Translations under genes and position numbers: made by a program
Notes under the pieces: model-generated
The model's database searches: none
What the model saw: only the letters and a program-made list of their open reading frames with translations
Told to the model about the DNA's origin: nothing
Origin: Antedon mediterranea
Taxonomy: Eukaryota > Echinodermata > Crinoidea > Comatulida > Antedonidae
Direction: 5' to 3'
Length of the DNA: 64,000 bases
NCBI RefSeq assembly: GCF_964355755.1
Contig: NC_092677.1
Span: 27,252,101 to 27,316,100 of the forward strand
Part shown: in pieces, positions 1-12,000 of the stretch
Layout of the letters: each line of letters begins with the position of its first letter
Position numbering within the stretch: the stretch's first letter is position 1

Positions 1-156
1 AAATTAGTTGTTGGTAATAGATAGTTTAAAATATTAATGATTAAATAAACAAAAACTAGGATATGATTAATGCATGATTACATTGTAATAATTAATTGTA
101 TTATAAATGAATTAACAGTTTAATTAGCATTAACATTTTAATGCTGCCTTGTGTAG

Positions 157-334
157 ACTCTCCAACAACAAATGCACCATCAAATACAACAACAAATGGT
201 GTACCAACAGCAGCAGCAGCAACAGCAGCAACAACATATTGATTTGGCCATACAGTTCCAAGCTGCACAACGTCAGATGGCAATACAGCAGCTTCAGGCT
301 CAGCAGCAGCTGTACCATCAGCAGCAGCAGCAGC

Positions 335-374
<40 letters not shown>

Positions 375-375
375 G
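157..375 (+). CDS. TBRG1: TBRG1-like exon: polyglutamine segment
   Basis: It is bounded by an acceptor at 155-156 and donor GTAAGA at 376, phase 0 on both sides, 73 codons. It is nearly all Gln with a few Met, His and Leu. CAG and CAA codons are mixed and the last run is pure CAA, so the tract is a repeat prone to length change. Its open antisense and other frames are shadows of the repeat. Confidence 0.8.
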
Positions 376-3300
376 GTAAGAAATTCATTCCAAACTTTAA
401 ATTTCAGAGCAAGCAAACATGAAAATCAGTTGCCAACATTCAAGTTTATTTAGTTCCATACAAGAATTTGATGACAAGTGGAAACAAACAAACATCATTT
501 CTAATTCTTAAAATTATTAAAATAAATTGTTACATGTTTAATTTGTACAGGTTCAACAGGGCCTAGGTTTATCCAGGTTAACTCAGATAGCTCCTGGATT
601 CCCTACAGCAGTAGCACCATTTGTACCACCCTCAATTGACCAGCACGGCCCACCTCAGCTCACGCAAGATGTTCTTCATGGACTGCAAGCAGCCACGGAG
701 CACAGTATTATGCCTGAAGTGGCTAAGCCTCAAATTAGGTAATAAAGCTTTATTTTAATGTAATGTATTTTAATAAATTATAAATTTATGTTCAATATTT
801 TACAACCTGGCTATTAATATTATTTAATGTATAATAGGATTATTTAAAAAAAAAATTTAAATTTGTTTGCACTCAACTTCATTTTACAGCGTTACTGATC
901 AAGTAGAGAAAACTGGGATGACATGGTTGAAAGCAGCTGAGGTAAGTGAATAAAGATTTTTTCAGGGATACTTTACCTTTCCGATCAACATGTTGTTTAA
1001 TTTTCGTATCCTTTTTGGTTTCAGCAAATTCTTAAAAGTACAAACCGTCCAATGCACATCAAAGAGATCAAACTGCAGATACTATCGCAAGGTTTGATCC
1101 AATCAAAAGCAAGATCCAACCTAGAGTCAATACTGTACCGTGATGCGCAAAAACACAACGGACGCTTTGCCAAGGTCGAAGGTCATCAGGGGACATTCAG
1201 ACTCTTGGTTAGTGAAATTATTTATCTTTGAAACTTTTTATTTTTGTCAGAAACGTACAACATGAAAATAGAACAAAAATGTAAACCATGCTGCATGATA
1301 AGATATAGCAGTCAAGAGTCTTTCCACAAAATAGATTTAGATCTTAATGTGAAGTATGCATGTGAGTCAGACTGTCCCTATATAATGATTCAATAATTTA
1401 TCTTTTTTAGACTCCAGAAGAGATTGTTTGGAAAGTACAGAATTACAAACTAGCTAAAGAGTCACAGAAAAAACAACCTAAGGAGAGTGACAACGAACGT
1501 TATCAGAAACGATTTAAAAAACTTAGAAAAGTTGCAAAAGCCATGATCTTTGTAAGTTATTTTATAATTTTTTTTATATAATTTTTATTTAATACTTAGA
1601 GTATTTATATGTAGATAGAAATAAAACCATAAACAAAATGTTGTGGTGTTGAAACACATTCTTTCATTTATTTATTTATTTATTTATTCATTTATTGTGC
1701 CAAAGAAGGGGTTCTATTGTATATTAATTGTTAAATGTTTTGTTTTTCATTTTCTTTTTCATTCTGTTTTTCATTCTGTTCATATTGTAGGAAAATGCAG
1801 CTTTGTGTGATGAAATTTCAAGAACTGAAGAGAAGATTATTCGAGTGATTGAGGAACGAAAACTGCTATTGAAACGAGTTCTCCAACAACAAGCGCTGAG
1901 GCAAGCTACTTCGATACAAACGGTGCAGAATTCTAGCGTGGCTAGCAAATCGGCGTCTCCTGCGGCTTCGTTAGATATCAGCTTAAATCGCTCACAAGAT
2001 AACAAGAAAGATGGAAAGTTAAAGAACAAGAACAAAAACAAGCATAAAAAAGTGAAAGAAAAATCCAAGGATCGGAAACATTTGAAAGGTAGGTGGTTCA
2101 TTTACCATCAAATTATTTTCTGCATATTAAATGTTGTACTACTGACATTTAGTCTTCTTCTTCGTCAAGTAACTAATACCGTTTCACATTGCCTAGCAAA
2201 TCTCTGGACATGAAAATAGAGGCTAACACCATACAAAAACTGGCATTCTAAAATCTTCAACACTTTTTATTGTTGAATTTTTTTCTCTAGATAAAAAAAC
2301 TGAGTCTCGTTCCAAAACCAAAAAAACTAATCTTTCTAGAAAAATCGTACAACCTATCACCTTGGATGCATCTGGTAAGAATTTTAGTTTATTTTCTACT
2401 TTTAATCAAATTATTAATTCCAAAATATAATTATTATACCTAAATTTATCTATTTAGTCTCATTATATCATATATTTAGATCTCTTATTATTTATAATCA
2501 TTACATTTATTTATTTTTGTTATTACTGTAGTCTAATATAAACTTTCTTTAAACACATTTTTTCACCAATCTAGGGAGACCAGTGTATCCCATAGTTCTT
2601 GGCGACCTGACGGTCCATAGTCTTGGAGATGTGATAGTTGATCGTCCAGGATTTCACTCTGAGAAGTACATCTACCCTGTTGGCTTCTGTAGCTCACGAA
2701 CGTTTGTGAGCGTGAAGGATCCAGACTCGCTGTGTTTATACACTTGTAAGATATTGGATGGTGCAACGGGGCCAAAGGTCAGTCTTAAATAAATTAAATA
2801 AATGTATTGAATTATTTCTGTGGTCAGACAACTGATATTCTAAATATAAAATGCCTCATTTTTAGCTCTATCTCACTGTGTACTATAGATATACCAAACC
2901 TGTAGGTCCTGTTTTAAGTGGCCTTTTTACAGACATATCACTAGTATATTTTATTTAATTCATATATAAAATATATTAAAAATCACACATTTGTAAAATT
3001 CGGCAGCAGGAAAAAACGTTTTTCAGCTGAATTTGCACTTTATGATTATTTTATTATATATACTTTCCGTTAATTTAGTAGTTTAGTTTAACTTCAAATC
3101 AATTGGCTTATTTGTATCGTAGTTTGCAATCGTGTCGGAAGATAAACCTGGTGTCACATTTGAGGGCGCTTCAGCTTCTCTAGCTCATGCTTCATTATTA
3201 CGAGCTGTTAATAATGCATGGTTAGTATATTTACTTTTTTTATATATTCATGCAATTAAAATGTTTGTTTGAAGTCAGTCTTCTAACAACATAAAGAGGG

Positions 3301-3840
3301 ACCCATTATGGACCCCTGTTGGATGCCTGAAATAACTGGAAGCCATGTGAGGTCAAAAGGTTCCTGCACAATCGCATTCATGTTTTGATGTCATGATTCT
3401 TGTACCACCCTTCAATGACATCATTCAGCACCCTCTTACTCCTCTAGTTTATTTGAATTTAGTTTTTAATAATGTACTTTGCAGTAATTTGTTAAACTTT
3501 CTTTTGTTTTAGTGGTAGAGAGGTTGTGTCGCACTCTAAAGGTAGTGGACCAGCTTTCTTTGGATTCTCCAAACCCACCATCCAAAACCTGATTCAGAGT
3601 TCACCCGGCCCTCGTAAATGCGCCAACTACAAATGGATGAAATTTGACATATGCAAACAAGACGAAAGGACCGCAGTGTTTGACCAAAGCATGCGGGATC
3701 CAGCAATCAACTTCCAAGCATTTCAGAACGCAAGGCTAAAAAGTTCTCCAAATGAAATCAATCTACGTAATCTATTGACAGATTTTAATCCCACAATTCT
3801 GTTGGGTTCTAAACTTAGTATACCAATGAAGTCAACATAA
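157..3840 (+). CDS. TBRG1: TBRG1-like protein (HARE-HTH + FYRN/FYRC), 3' part of gene
   Basis: Ten exons join in frame: 157-375, 551-738, 890-941, 1025-1207, 1411-1551, 1791-2088, 2291-2374, 2575-2777, 3123-3220 and 3513-3840 (stop TAA). All introns are GT-AG and phases match, giving 597 codons. Order: polyQ (1-73), proline-rich linker, HARE-HTH (about 145-214), a charged segment with FENAALCDEISRTEEK that is typical of TBRG1, a lysine-rich linker, FYRN (GRPVYPIVLGDLTVHSLG, YPVGF), and FYRC (FFGFSKPTIQNLIQSSPG, CANYKWMKFD). In vertebrates TBRG1 (NIAM) is a nuclear growth-inhibitory protein acting in the ARF/p53 pathway; FYR domains are also found in chromatin proteins such as MLL/KMT2. The upstream HARE-HTH, a putative DNA/chromatin-binding module of ASXL-type proteins, is unexpected for vertebrate-type TBRG1. 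The start codon and any earlier exons lie before the window. The ATG at 172 is inside an exon and need not be the start. Confidence 0.9.
551..738 (+). CDS. TBRG1: TBRG1-like exon: Pro/Gln linker
   Basis: The acceptor CAG ends at 550 and the donor GTAATA starts at 739. It encodes a low-complexity linker with PGFPTAVAPFVPPS and no recognised domain, leaving phase 2 for the next exon. Confidence 0.75.
890..1207 (+). CDS. TBRG1: TBRG1-like exons 890-941 and 1025-1207: HARE-HTH domain
   Basis: The two exons (donor GTAAGT at 942, acceptor ending 1024) together encode a HARE-HTH pattern: TWLKAAEQIL, then RPMHIKEIKLQILSQGLI, then LESILYRDAQK, then GRFAKVEGHQGTFRL. The last block is the diagnostic RF-V--G-G-F-L ending of this winged-helix family. 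The donor of the second exon is GTTAGT at 1208. Confidence 0.85.
1411..2088 (+). CDS. TBRG1: TBRG1-like exons 1411-1551 and 1791-2088: basic/coiled-coil region
   Basis: The join across the intron reads KAMIFENAALCDEISRTEEK, the most conserved N-terminal block of TBRG1. It is followed by IRVIEERKLLLKRVLQQQAL, a likely coiled coil, and a Lys/Asn-rich tail that could serve as a nuclear localisation signal. Donors are GTAAGT (1552) and GTAGGT (2089). Confidence 0.88.
2291..2777 (+). CDS. TBRG1: TBRG1-like exons 2291-2374 and 2575-2777: FYRN domain
   Basis: The first exon is a basic linker ending in QPITLDAS. The second carries the FYRN core: GRPVYPIVLGDLTVHSLG, then YPVGFCSSRTFVSVKDPD and CLYTCKILDG. 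Phases 1 and 1 match across the intron, and the donor GTCAGT lies at 2778. Confidence 0.9.
3123..3840 (+). CDS. TBRG1: TBRG1-like exons 3123-3220 and 3513-3840: FYRC domain and C-terminus
   Basis: FYRC signature FFGFSKPTIQNLIQ then CANYKWMKFD is clear. The exons join as AC/GREVV in phase 2. About the last ten codons (SKLSIPMKST) and the TAA belong to the first unit of a 41-bp minisatellite that continues into the 3' UTR. Confidence 0.9.
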
Positions 3841-4215
3841 GGTTAGGGTCTAAACTTAGTATACCAATGAAGTCAACATAAGGTTAGGGTCTAAACTTAG
3901 TATACCAATGAAGTCAACATAAGGTTAGGGTCTAAACTTAGTATACCAATGAAGTCAACATAAGGTTAGGGTCTAAACTTAGTATACCAATGAAGTCAAC
4001 ATAAGGTTAGGGTCTAAACTTAGTATACCAATGAAGTCAACATAAGGTTAGGGTCTAAACTTGGTATATCAATGATGTCAACATAAGCTTAGGGTCTAAA
4101 CTTGGTATATCAATGATGTCAACATAAGCTTAGGGTCTAAACTTGGTATAGCAATGAAGTCAACATAAGGTTAGGGTCTAAACTTAGTATACCAAAGTCA
4201 ACATAAGGTTAGCTT
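3808..4215 (+). repeat. 41-bp minisatellite, about 10 copies, starting in TBRG1 codons
   Basis: The unit begins TCTAAACTTAGTATACCAAT and ends in AAGGTTAGGG. The first copy contains the TBRG1 stop codon. Three copies share the variants TTGGTAT and AAGCTTAGGG, and the last copy has a short deletion. Each unit carries one TTAGGG or close match. Confidence 0.95.
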
Positions 4216-4525
4216 CTAAGGCTCTGACTAAATTAACCATCCTTTTCAATAATTCTTATTGGTCTTTTAGCCATCAGTAAACAACGCTTTATTGTTCTTA
4301 ACTGTTTTCTTCTTGCAATATAATTGTTTAGTAACATCACATTTCTTAATACTTTATTTTAATTACTCTGGACTTTCAAGAAGCATGTTACTATTCCAAA
4401 AGTGTAGTAGTTTCCAAATGAATAGAACCTTAAAATACACCTCTTGAAGCAACCTGTAGTAAATTAAAATGTTCAAGTTAGCGCTAGCGTCATTGACTGT
4501 TTCTATTCTGATATGCACTGCATCA
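4216..4525. other. TBRG1 3' UTR or spacer, no other feature seen
   Basis: This is AT-rich sequence between two minisatellites. No exon-like open frame or convincing inverted repeat was seen. Confidence 0.4.
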
Positions 4526-4910
4526 AGCCCACGTGGCCTAGTTCAATCCACTATGTATGTAGCCCACGTGGCCTAGTTCAATCCACTATGTATGTAGCCC
4601 ACGTGGCCTAGTTCAATCCACTATGTATGTAGCCCACGTGGCCTAGTTCAATCCACTATGTATGTAGCCCACGTGGCCTAGTTCAATCCACTATGTATGT
4701 AGCCCACGTGGCCTAGTTCAATCCACTATGTATGTAGCCCACGTGGCCTAGTTCAATCCACTATGTATGTAGCCCACGTGGCCTAGTTCAATCCACTATG
4801 TATGTAGCCCACGTGGCCTAGTTCAATCCACTATGTATGTAGCCCACGTGGCCTAGTTCAATCCACTATGTATGTAGCCCACGTGGCCTAGTTCAATCTA
4901 CTATGTATGT
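4526..4910 (+). repeat. 35-bp minisatellite, 11 copies, one CACGTG E-box per unit
   Basis: The unit starts AGCCCACGTGGCCTAGTTCA and ends ACTATGTATGT. Copies are almost identical; the last has TCTACT for TCCACT and runs into degenerate TATG repeats. It lies in the TBRG1 3' region, about 0.9 kb before the SIDT start. Confidence 0.95.
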
Positions 4911-5753
4911 ATGTTGTATGTACGGTATATGTATTGTTCTCTAGCAGTAACATTACAGATGTCATTCAAGATTGTTCTAATTTCTAGACTATTATTATAA
5001 AGATATGTTTGAATTCAGGGAAGACAAATTGTGTATACATAAAAAGTTAATAAAATATTTTTTAAACAAGTTGTTTTTGAAATTTTCATTTTATTTATTT
5101 CTTCTTTTGTTATTTGTTCTCTGCGTGTTGGCTGCGCATCGTCATAATTATTGCATGTGCTTGTTCCTTGGCATTTTGCAGAAGATCTTATGATTTGGAC
5201 CAAGATGTTCATGGTTATTTATTAGTATTAATAATAAGAATGATGGTGATTTAGAATTGTAAGTAACTATTAATTACTGTTAATGTTGATCCAGTCCTAA
5301 AGATTAAGATATAAAGATCATAGTTAATACTTCACTTTCAAAATTGCTGACTTCTACAATGTTTTAGGCCTTGGTATAGCCTCTCGTTTGAAGTAGTTTG
5401 GTTTAAACCAAATAATAAATGTTTTATATTCGTGCAATGGAATAATCACATCACGAAATTATTCCATGGATCTACCCTAGACCTATATTGGCATAACTTT
5501 CTGCCAATGAAATCAAGCGATTAATATGATTAGTCGAATACATTTAACCCTTTAAGCTTCTGAAAATTATTTAGTCTTGCTTGGTTCAGGCAAATTCTAA
5601 AGTCCACTTTGGTACGATAAATGTATCTCTCTCAGTATACCGTTTCGGTAGATTGACAGATGCTCAGGTGGCAGCAGATGGGAAGTGATGCGAGTGATGA
5701 AAAAGGATTTGTTTTTCTGAGTTTTCTGTCAGTTTTGATATCAGTAATTATAC
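4911..5753. other. TBRG1/SIDT spacer
   Basis: AT-rich. A possible poly(A) signal AATAAA lies at 5049-5054, downstream of TBRG1. The open frames at 5005-5193 (plus) and 5015-5212 (minus) are short and look like chance. The SIDT promoter and 5' UTR should lie at the right end, but no clear TATA box was recognised. Confidence 0.4.
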
Positions 5754-5775
5754 CAGGGAGTTGTTCAACTCCCTG
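5754..5775. mobile_element. 22-bp palindromic micro-insertion with 7-bp direct repeats
   Basis: CAGGGAGTTG, TT, CAACTCCCTG form perfect 10-bp arms. The sequence is flanked directly by ATTATAC on both sides (5747-5753 and 5776-5782). The same arms occur at 45875-45898. It lies 55 bp before the SIDT start codon. Calling it mobile is inference from the flanking repeats. Confidence 0.6.
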
Positions 5776-5829
5776 ATTATACGTTTTAAACCATAATCCT
5801 TGACTGGAATATCCTCCTTCGAATAAACT

Positions 5830-6090
5830 ATGTGGAAATATAATGTTTGCATCCTGTCCACGTTTCTTTTCCTAGGCCATCTTATGGTTAGGCCTACGGA
5901 TGCCGTCAGCAGCAGACGATTGTCGGTAGGAAGCACATCCTCTGCCGCCGGGCTTGTAGGCCTAGGCCTAAATCAACAGGAGAACTTCATTGGCTCGAAT
6001 TCGAGTAACTGTGATTTTATTGAAATAGGGACTGTAGATTCAAATGACCCTAAAGTGTATGCTTGCACCATCCAGAATAGTGATTCACAG
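5830..6090 (+). CDS. SIDT1/SIDT2-like: SIDT exon 1: start codon and signal peptide
   Basis: ATG at 5830 follows an in-frame-independent TAA in the leader. [17 protein letters not shown] is a hydrophobic signal peptide. The mature start then has [12 protein letters not shown] and [11 protein letters not shown]. The donor is GTTGGT at 6091, phase 0. Confidence 0.88.
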
Positions 6091-9000
6091 GTTGGTTTTT
6101 AAATTTTGTGTTCTTTTTTTTTATCAACTTCAACAGTATAAATTATATTAAATCTGTTTATTAATTAAGTATATGTTATGCGCGATTTGAACGATTTGCG
6201 CAATTTGAAATTGCACAACCAACTTGCGCAATTTCAAATTGCGCAAGAAAATCTTTGCGCAATTTTAAATTGCGCTGCACAATTTGTAAATTGCGCAAGA
6301 TAGTTCTTGCGCAATATGACACCTTTGCGCAATTTGAAAACGAACTGTAACTTTTCAAATTGCGCAACAAAATTCTACCAGACAATCGGTATTATAATAA
6401 TTTATTGGAAACTAAATAACTCAAAATAAAACATAATAAATGCGAAGATAACATGTGTATAATAAATACATAACATTTATTATTACAATTAGATAATATT
6501 ATTATCACTGTAACTTGAAATAAATCAAAATAAATGTAAAAATTAAGTTTTTAATATTAGTTTAAGCTAGGCCATGTAACCTAGTCAGTATCAGTAGTCC
6601 AGACCCTAGCTAGGCTAGAGTAGTATAGCCGGCCGCCCGCGCCGCGCCCGCCTGGTGGAACACCACCGCTTCGTTTTCCTTCGTCGGTTCTTCGACGGTA
6701 TGCTAACTTATAACAATATTTGCACTACTAAAATAAGGAAATGCGATATTTATCTTTAATTTTGAATCATTCTTAGAAATTACTATAAAAATATGGGTGT
6801 GCATGATTTCACAATCTGTCGAAAAACCTTGCGCAATTTGCAGATTACTTGCGCAATTTAATACGTTGCTTGCGCAATTTGAAACACATGTTTCAATTCA
6901 AATTGCGCAAGGATTTTTTTTGCGCAATTTCAAATTGCGCAAATCGTTCAAATCGCGCATAACATATATATTTATAAGGTTATTGGAAATAGTTTGATTT
7001 CACGAAGAACGTTATTGCACAATGCATGATGGAAAGAGTTTAGAATCAAACGTCACGACATGTACGTACAAACAGCAAATCATGTGCGTATTCGATGTGA
7101 AGTATGTTTGCTCCTAAACCCTTTTCCATCATGCGTTCCTACGCCATTTGCTGACCAATTCTTTCTCAGTTTCTGTGCTGTGTTTAATTATTGTAAATAA
7201 TGTACCCATGATGCACCTCTCCCGGGGGTCATATAATGCGTCGTACAATTTTCAAACTTTGCATTAGACCTGCGACGACTATGGTGGTATGAAAGCCAAT
7301 GATTGATTGTGAATATCACAAATGCCTTTTCTATCGGTGCTTTTTAGAATTAAACTTTTCTCAAGAGAAGGGTAACAGTAACAAATGTTATAATGGAAAT
7401 CTAATGCTTGATTCTCACTCGCGACGCGACGTACTGTAAGAAAATGCCCTTCCAATAATTGTGTTTGTCCCCCACCTCCGTGAAATCAAACCTGAGATGT
7501 TTGCAGCACTGTTGCGTCGTCGGTTTCCACTTGTGATTACGCAATACAACACTTTCAAAGTGTTTGCATCAATATTATGTAATGTTACGTCGCTAGTGGA
7601 AGTACGCTTTTCATTTGAAAATTTTGTTTAGCAAAATTGCTATCAAACTGATTTTTTAGTCAAGAAACATAGTTTTGTATTGTATTTTTTGCTACACAAT
7701 TGTAGAAATGTGTAGCAAAAAGGTTGTTTTGTATAGCTTTTTGCTATTGCTACACTGGCGAAATTATTCCCTGAGGCTATATGTAGGTCAAGTCCATAAA
7801 TAAAGGAACTTCATACTGTGTTCTGCATTGTACAACAGCTGATATGAGACAGTAGAATACTGACTGTACATACATTTTTTTTTCACAGGCTATAAGAATT
7901 TCTGTGAAGAGCAAATCGGCCCTAGTTAACTTACCCATTCTATTTGTTGTCAAACAGCAGAAAAGTGTGCTGTCATGGGCAGTACCACATATAATTCAAA
8001 ATAAGTAAGTAAAAGTAGTCCGTACTAACATTAGTAGTCCCATAGCCTATGACAACACAATGTTGAATGTTATTGTTATAAGATATTTCGTTGTTTGGTA
8101 TATAGTCAACCTTCTCATTTACACACTTTTTTTCTATAAACCTTTTTTTTATGAACGATCTTCAAATTTGTTTTGTAACTTATAATATTAATATCCTGGA
8201 TTTATATAGCACCTAATGTTGTGAAACCTTTAATCTCTGAACATTATTACCCCGGTCATGTTTTGGGATCAAACACGTGTGGAAATAATGCAGCTAGTAA
8301 TCAGCGCAAAGCTGTGTCTTTTATACACCTGGGTGGAGAGAGGCAAACGTAAGGATACAAGCAATGCGACGAGAGTTGGATTTGAACCTCGATCTTACTG
8401 CGCCACACGCCCCTAAGTAACTTAGATAAAACAATGACAAAAAATCCTCTGTTTCATTTCCAAAGCTCGACCCGGGTCAATTTAAACGTGATTTCATCAA
8501 TGACAATTTAATTTAAACTCACTATACAAATCTCATCATGACTGGTAATTATTTTGGTTTCAGGTATGAATATCCTGTAGTTGGTCATACACTCTGCCCA
8601 GAGCAATCAAATGGCACACACAGGAATATTAGCATAGCCTTAACTACATCGTCACTAAAAACGGTTCCTTTTACATTGAATGTCACACAAGTTCCAAATT
8701 TTAAACTTACGTGAGTACCTATGTAAATTATCACTTCATCTAAGAAACCTTTTTTTTACCGTATTAGAATATTCATAACAATTTTTGATTATTTATTTTT
8801 TATCACAACTTTGAAAATTAGATATTATATAATTTTTAGACTAACACTACACAATGATAAATTATAAATATTTGTAGTTAGTATTTATAAATATTTGTAG
8901 TAGTATTTGTAAATATTTTTTTTAACGATATTATAAGATTAACAAATAAATATATACATTTTTTTTTTATTTAAGAATGGACCAGAAAATTTCTGTTGTA

Positions 9001-12000
9001 GCAACACCATCACAATCGCAGGTAAGAAAATCATGTGATTATGACATCATTATCAACATACTGTATCACATGTGATTATGACATCATTATTAACATACTG
9101 TATCACATGTGATTATAACATTATCAACATACTGTATCACATGTGATTATGACATCATTATCAACATACTGTATCACATGTGATTATGACATCATTATCA
9201 ACATACTGTATCACATGTGATTATGACATCATTATCAACATACTGTATCACATGTGATTATTGTATGACATAATTATCAACATATTGTATCACATTGATA
9301 GTACTGTATCACACAAAGTAAATAACAAAATTTTTTCATTGTCATCTTATTTATTAATATGTTTTGCAACATTAAAATTAACAATTTATATCAGGAATTT
9401 GTCATCATAAACAAAGTAATTTGTTTTCCTATTATTAGGAAATTTATTTCAGAGTGAAACACTGATGGAAAATAAATGACCAAATAAATGTTGTTAATTT
9501 TGTAAATATTGAGCAGCAGTCTAAACGTATTGGTAGATAAGTGTTTTTTAATGGCTTTCAGAAATACGACAATTGTCCATTGTAAAAACTAATTTGTGCT
9601 TGAAGCAAATTGTGCTTCATATATTGCATTAAAAAATTGTGTGAAGATTATGTTTATTTTTTTTGTAAAAACATACTTGTATCTCTGAATCTGTCCTTGG
9701 GAAAAGTAAAGCTCTGTGTACTGTGCACTATCAAACTAGTGTGATGGGGCCAAATATGGTAGTGATATGCACAAATATGGTAGTGATATGACATCATCAT
9801 GCCCATATATGGGCACATCACATTTTGTGGTCACATAGTTTGATAGTTTATACAGAGTTAAATTACTGTATGAAGATCATTCGTTAATTTGAACCATTCA
9901 TCTTCTAATTGCAAACCAAATGTTGCCTAGAATTGCCTCAAACAAATAAACAACTAGAGGGTACTCCGAGAGTACAAACCTCCGCCTACTGTAAAATTCC
10001 CCTACATAAAATGCCCCCTGAATATTTTTTTTTTTACATTTTTTTTTATTAGTTCTAAGTGTAAATATGTTAACTGCACACTACAAAGTTGTGGATGACA
10101 GTGTGGTGTAATGGTTATGTATCCAGCCTCTCACAGTTGAGATCGCTGGTTCAAGTCCCACTGAGGGTTTTTTTTTATTGTTATTTTTTTATTTATTTTT
10201 TTTTTTTTTTGTGGACCTTGATCTTTGACCCTGACCCTTCAAAATTTAACCACAATTATATGATGTGTCATTGATCATTGTGGCTAAGTTTGGTGAGAAT
10301 CGGATCAAAACTGTGGTCTCTAGGCAGTAAAATAGTTTTTTGTTAGTTGTGACCTTGACCTATGACCTTTCCCCCTCAAATTCGAACTCATCCAAGCTTT
10401 TTGGGCATAGATCATTGTGTCCAAATTTGGTTAGAATCGGATAAAAACTGTGGCCTCCAGGCTGTTCACAGACACACACACAAACACACACAAACACACA
10501 CACAAACACACACAAACACACACACAAACATACAGGGGTGAAAACATAACCTCCTTGGCGGAGGTAATAACATTGTCAAATAGCTACTGGTTGTCAATTT
10601 GATTTCATACTTGATATATTGCCACGTAATAAAAAAAATGAATTAAAAGAACAATTTTCCCAGAGAAAGATATCATATAAAATGAATTTGTAAAGTTAAT
10701 TACTTAACTACTTTTTAAACAACCGGTGTTGCATGTCTGTTGCAGTCACACTCTTATTTGAAATAACTAAATCATGCACACAGCTACAGTAGTTCTAGTA
10801 GTAATCAATATTATAATCATATTGATGAATGTTTGTCTATAATAGACTATGAATATCAGTGTGTTGAGAAAATTGATTTTTGCTTTATAATATTGCCTCT
10901 CTTAGAATGTAATTTAATAATTTAATGAATGATAGTTAAATAAGTAAAGGACACAACATTCAACTGTCAACATTTTAATGTACACTACAGACTTTTTCTT
11001 TAAAGAGAAAAAACAATCTTTTAATCATCAGGTGCTAAATTCCTTTTACAAATACCAAATATCACCTGCCAAAAATAAGATAAGATTTTTTATTAAAAGG
11101 GCCCATACAGTACATATCAGTTAACCCACTGGGCTAAACACATAGGGTTACCCTCTTTAAAGATAATTAGAATAAAAATAAAATTGAGGTTACGCATTTC
11201 AGAATGTATTAGTTTTACGACGCCTACAATATAGCCTACATTTTGTCTGCACTCCATAAAAGCCATCGGTATCATAAAAGTAGAAAGCACAGTATAAATA
11301 CTAAAGTTTAATATTTTATTTACTCTGTTTTCAGTATTACAAGTTTCAGTTTCCAGATGGAGTGCAGTCGGTGATAGTGAGGGCGACGTCAGAATCCAAG
11401 TTGTGCGCTGTTGTATCATTACAAAGCATAAATGTGAGTATATCACGTTATGTTATAATAATTAATAATAATAATTTAATAATTTATATAGCGCCAATTA
11501 AAAACTTTAACAAAGGCGCTGTGTTACATATGTTCGCAGTACTATTTCGAAATGTAAAAAAAAAGTAAAAAAATTGATGCACATATTTAGAATTAAAAAT
11601 GAAAAATTGTGCAAAATAGTACGTAATACATGATTTGAATGTCAATCTTCATTATTATTTCCGTCATAAGGTAGAACGCCATTAAAGAGACACCATCGGG
11701 AACCATGTTCGCTTAAATATAGACACGTGCCCTGAATGGCCTCATCAATATTCATCATTGTCATTATCCATCATCATAACCATACCATTCTGTCAGCATA
11801 TATGCCAATTTTCACATCTAATAACATGATGCTATCCTTACAATTGCCATCTACCATTAAAATACTCATTTATCATTTGTCTGCTGACTTGAACCTCTAA
11901 ATGTCTTCGGTCGACTTGTTTCATTTATATTCAAATTATCTTGTCATTTTGCATGCTCTTTTTAAGCTCTGTCTACACTATCAAACAGGTTTGACAAAAA

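Noticed and set aside
101-453. Open frames in other phases and on the minus strand over the polyQ exon
   Set aside because: They are shadows of the CAA/CAG repeat; only the frame that splices into 551-738 continues into conserved domains.
10095-10165. Intact tRNA-Glu gene
   Set aside because: The A and B boxes are present but the stems do not pair well and a SINE body follows.
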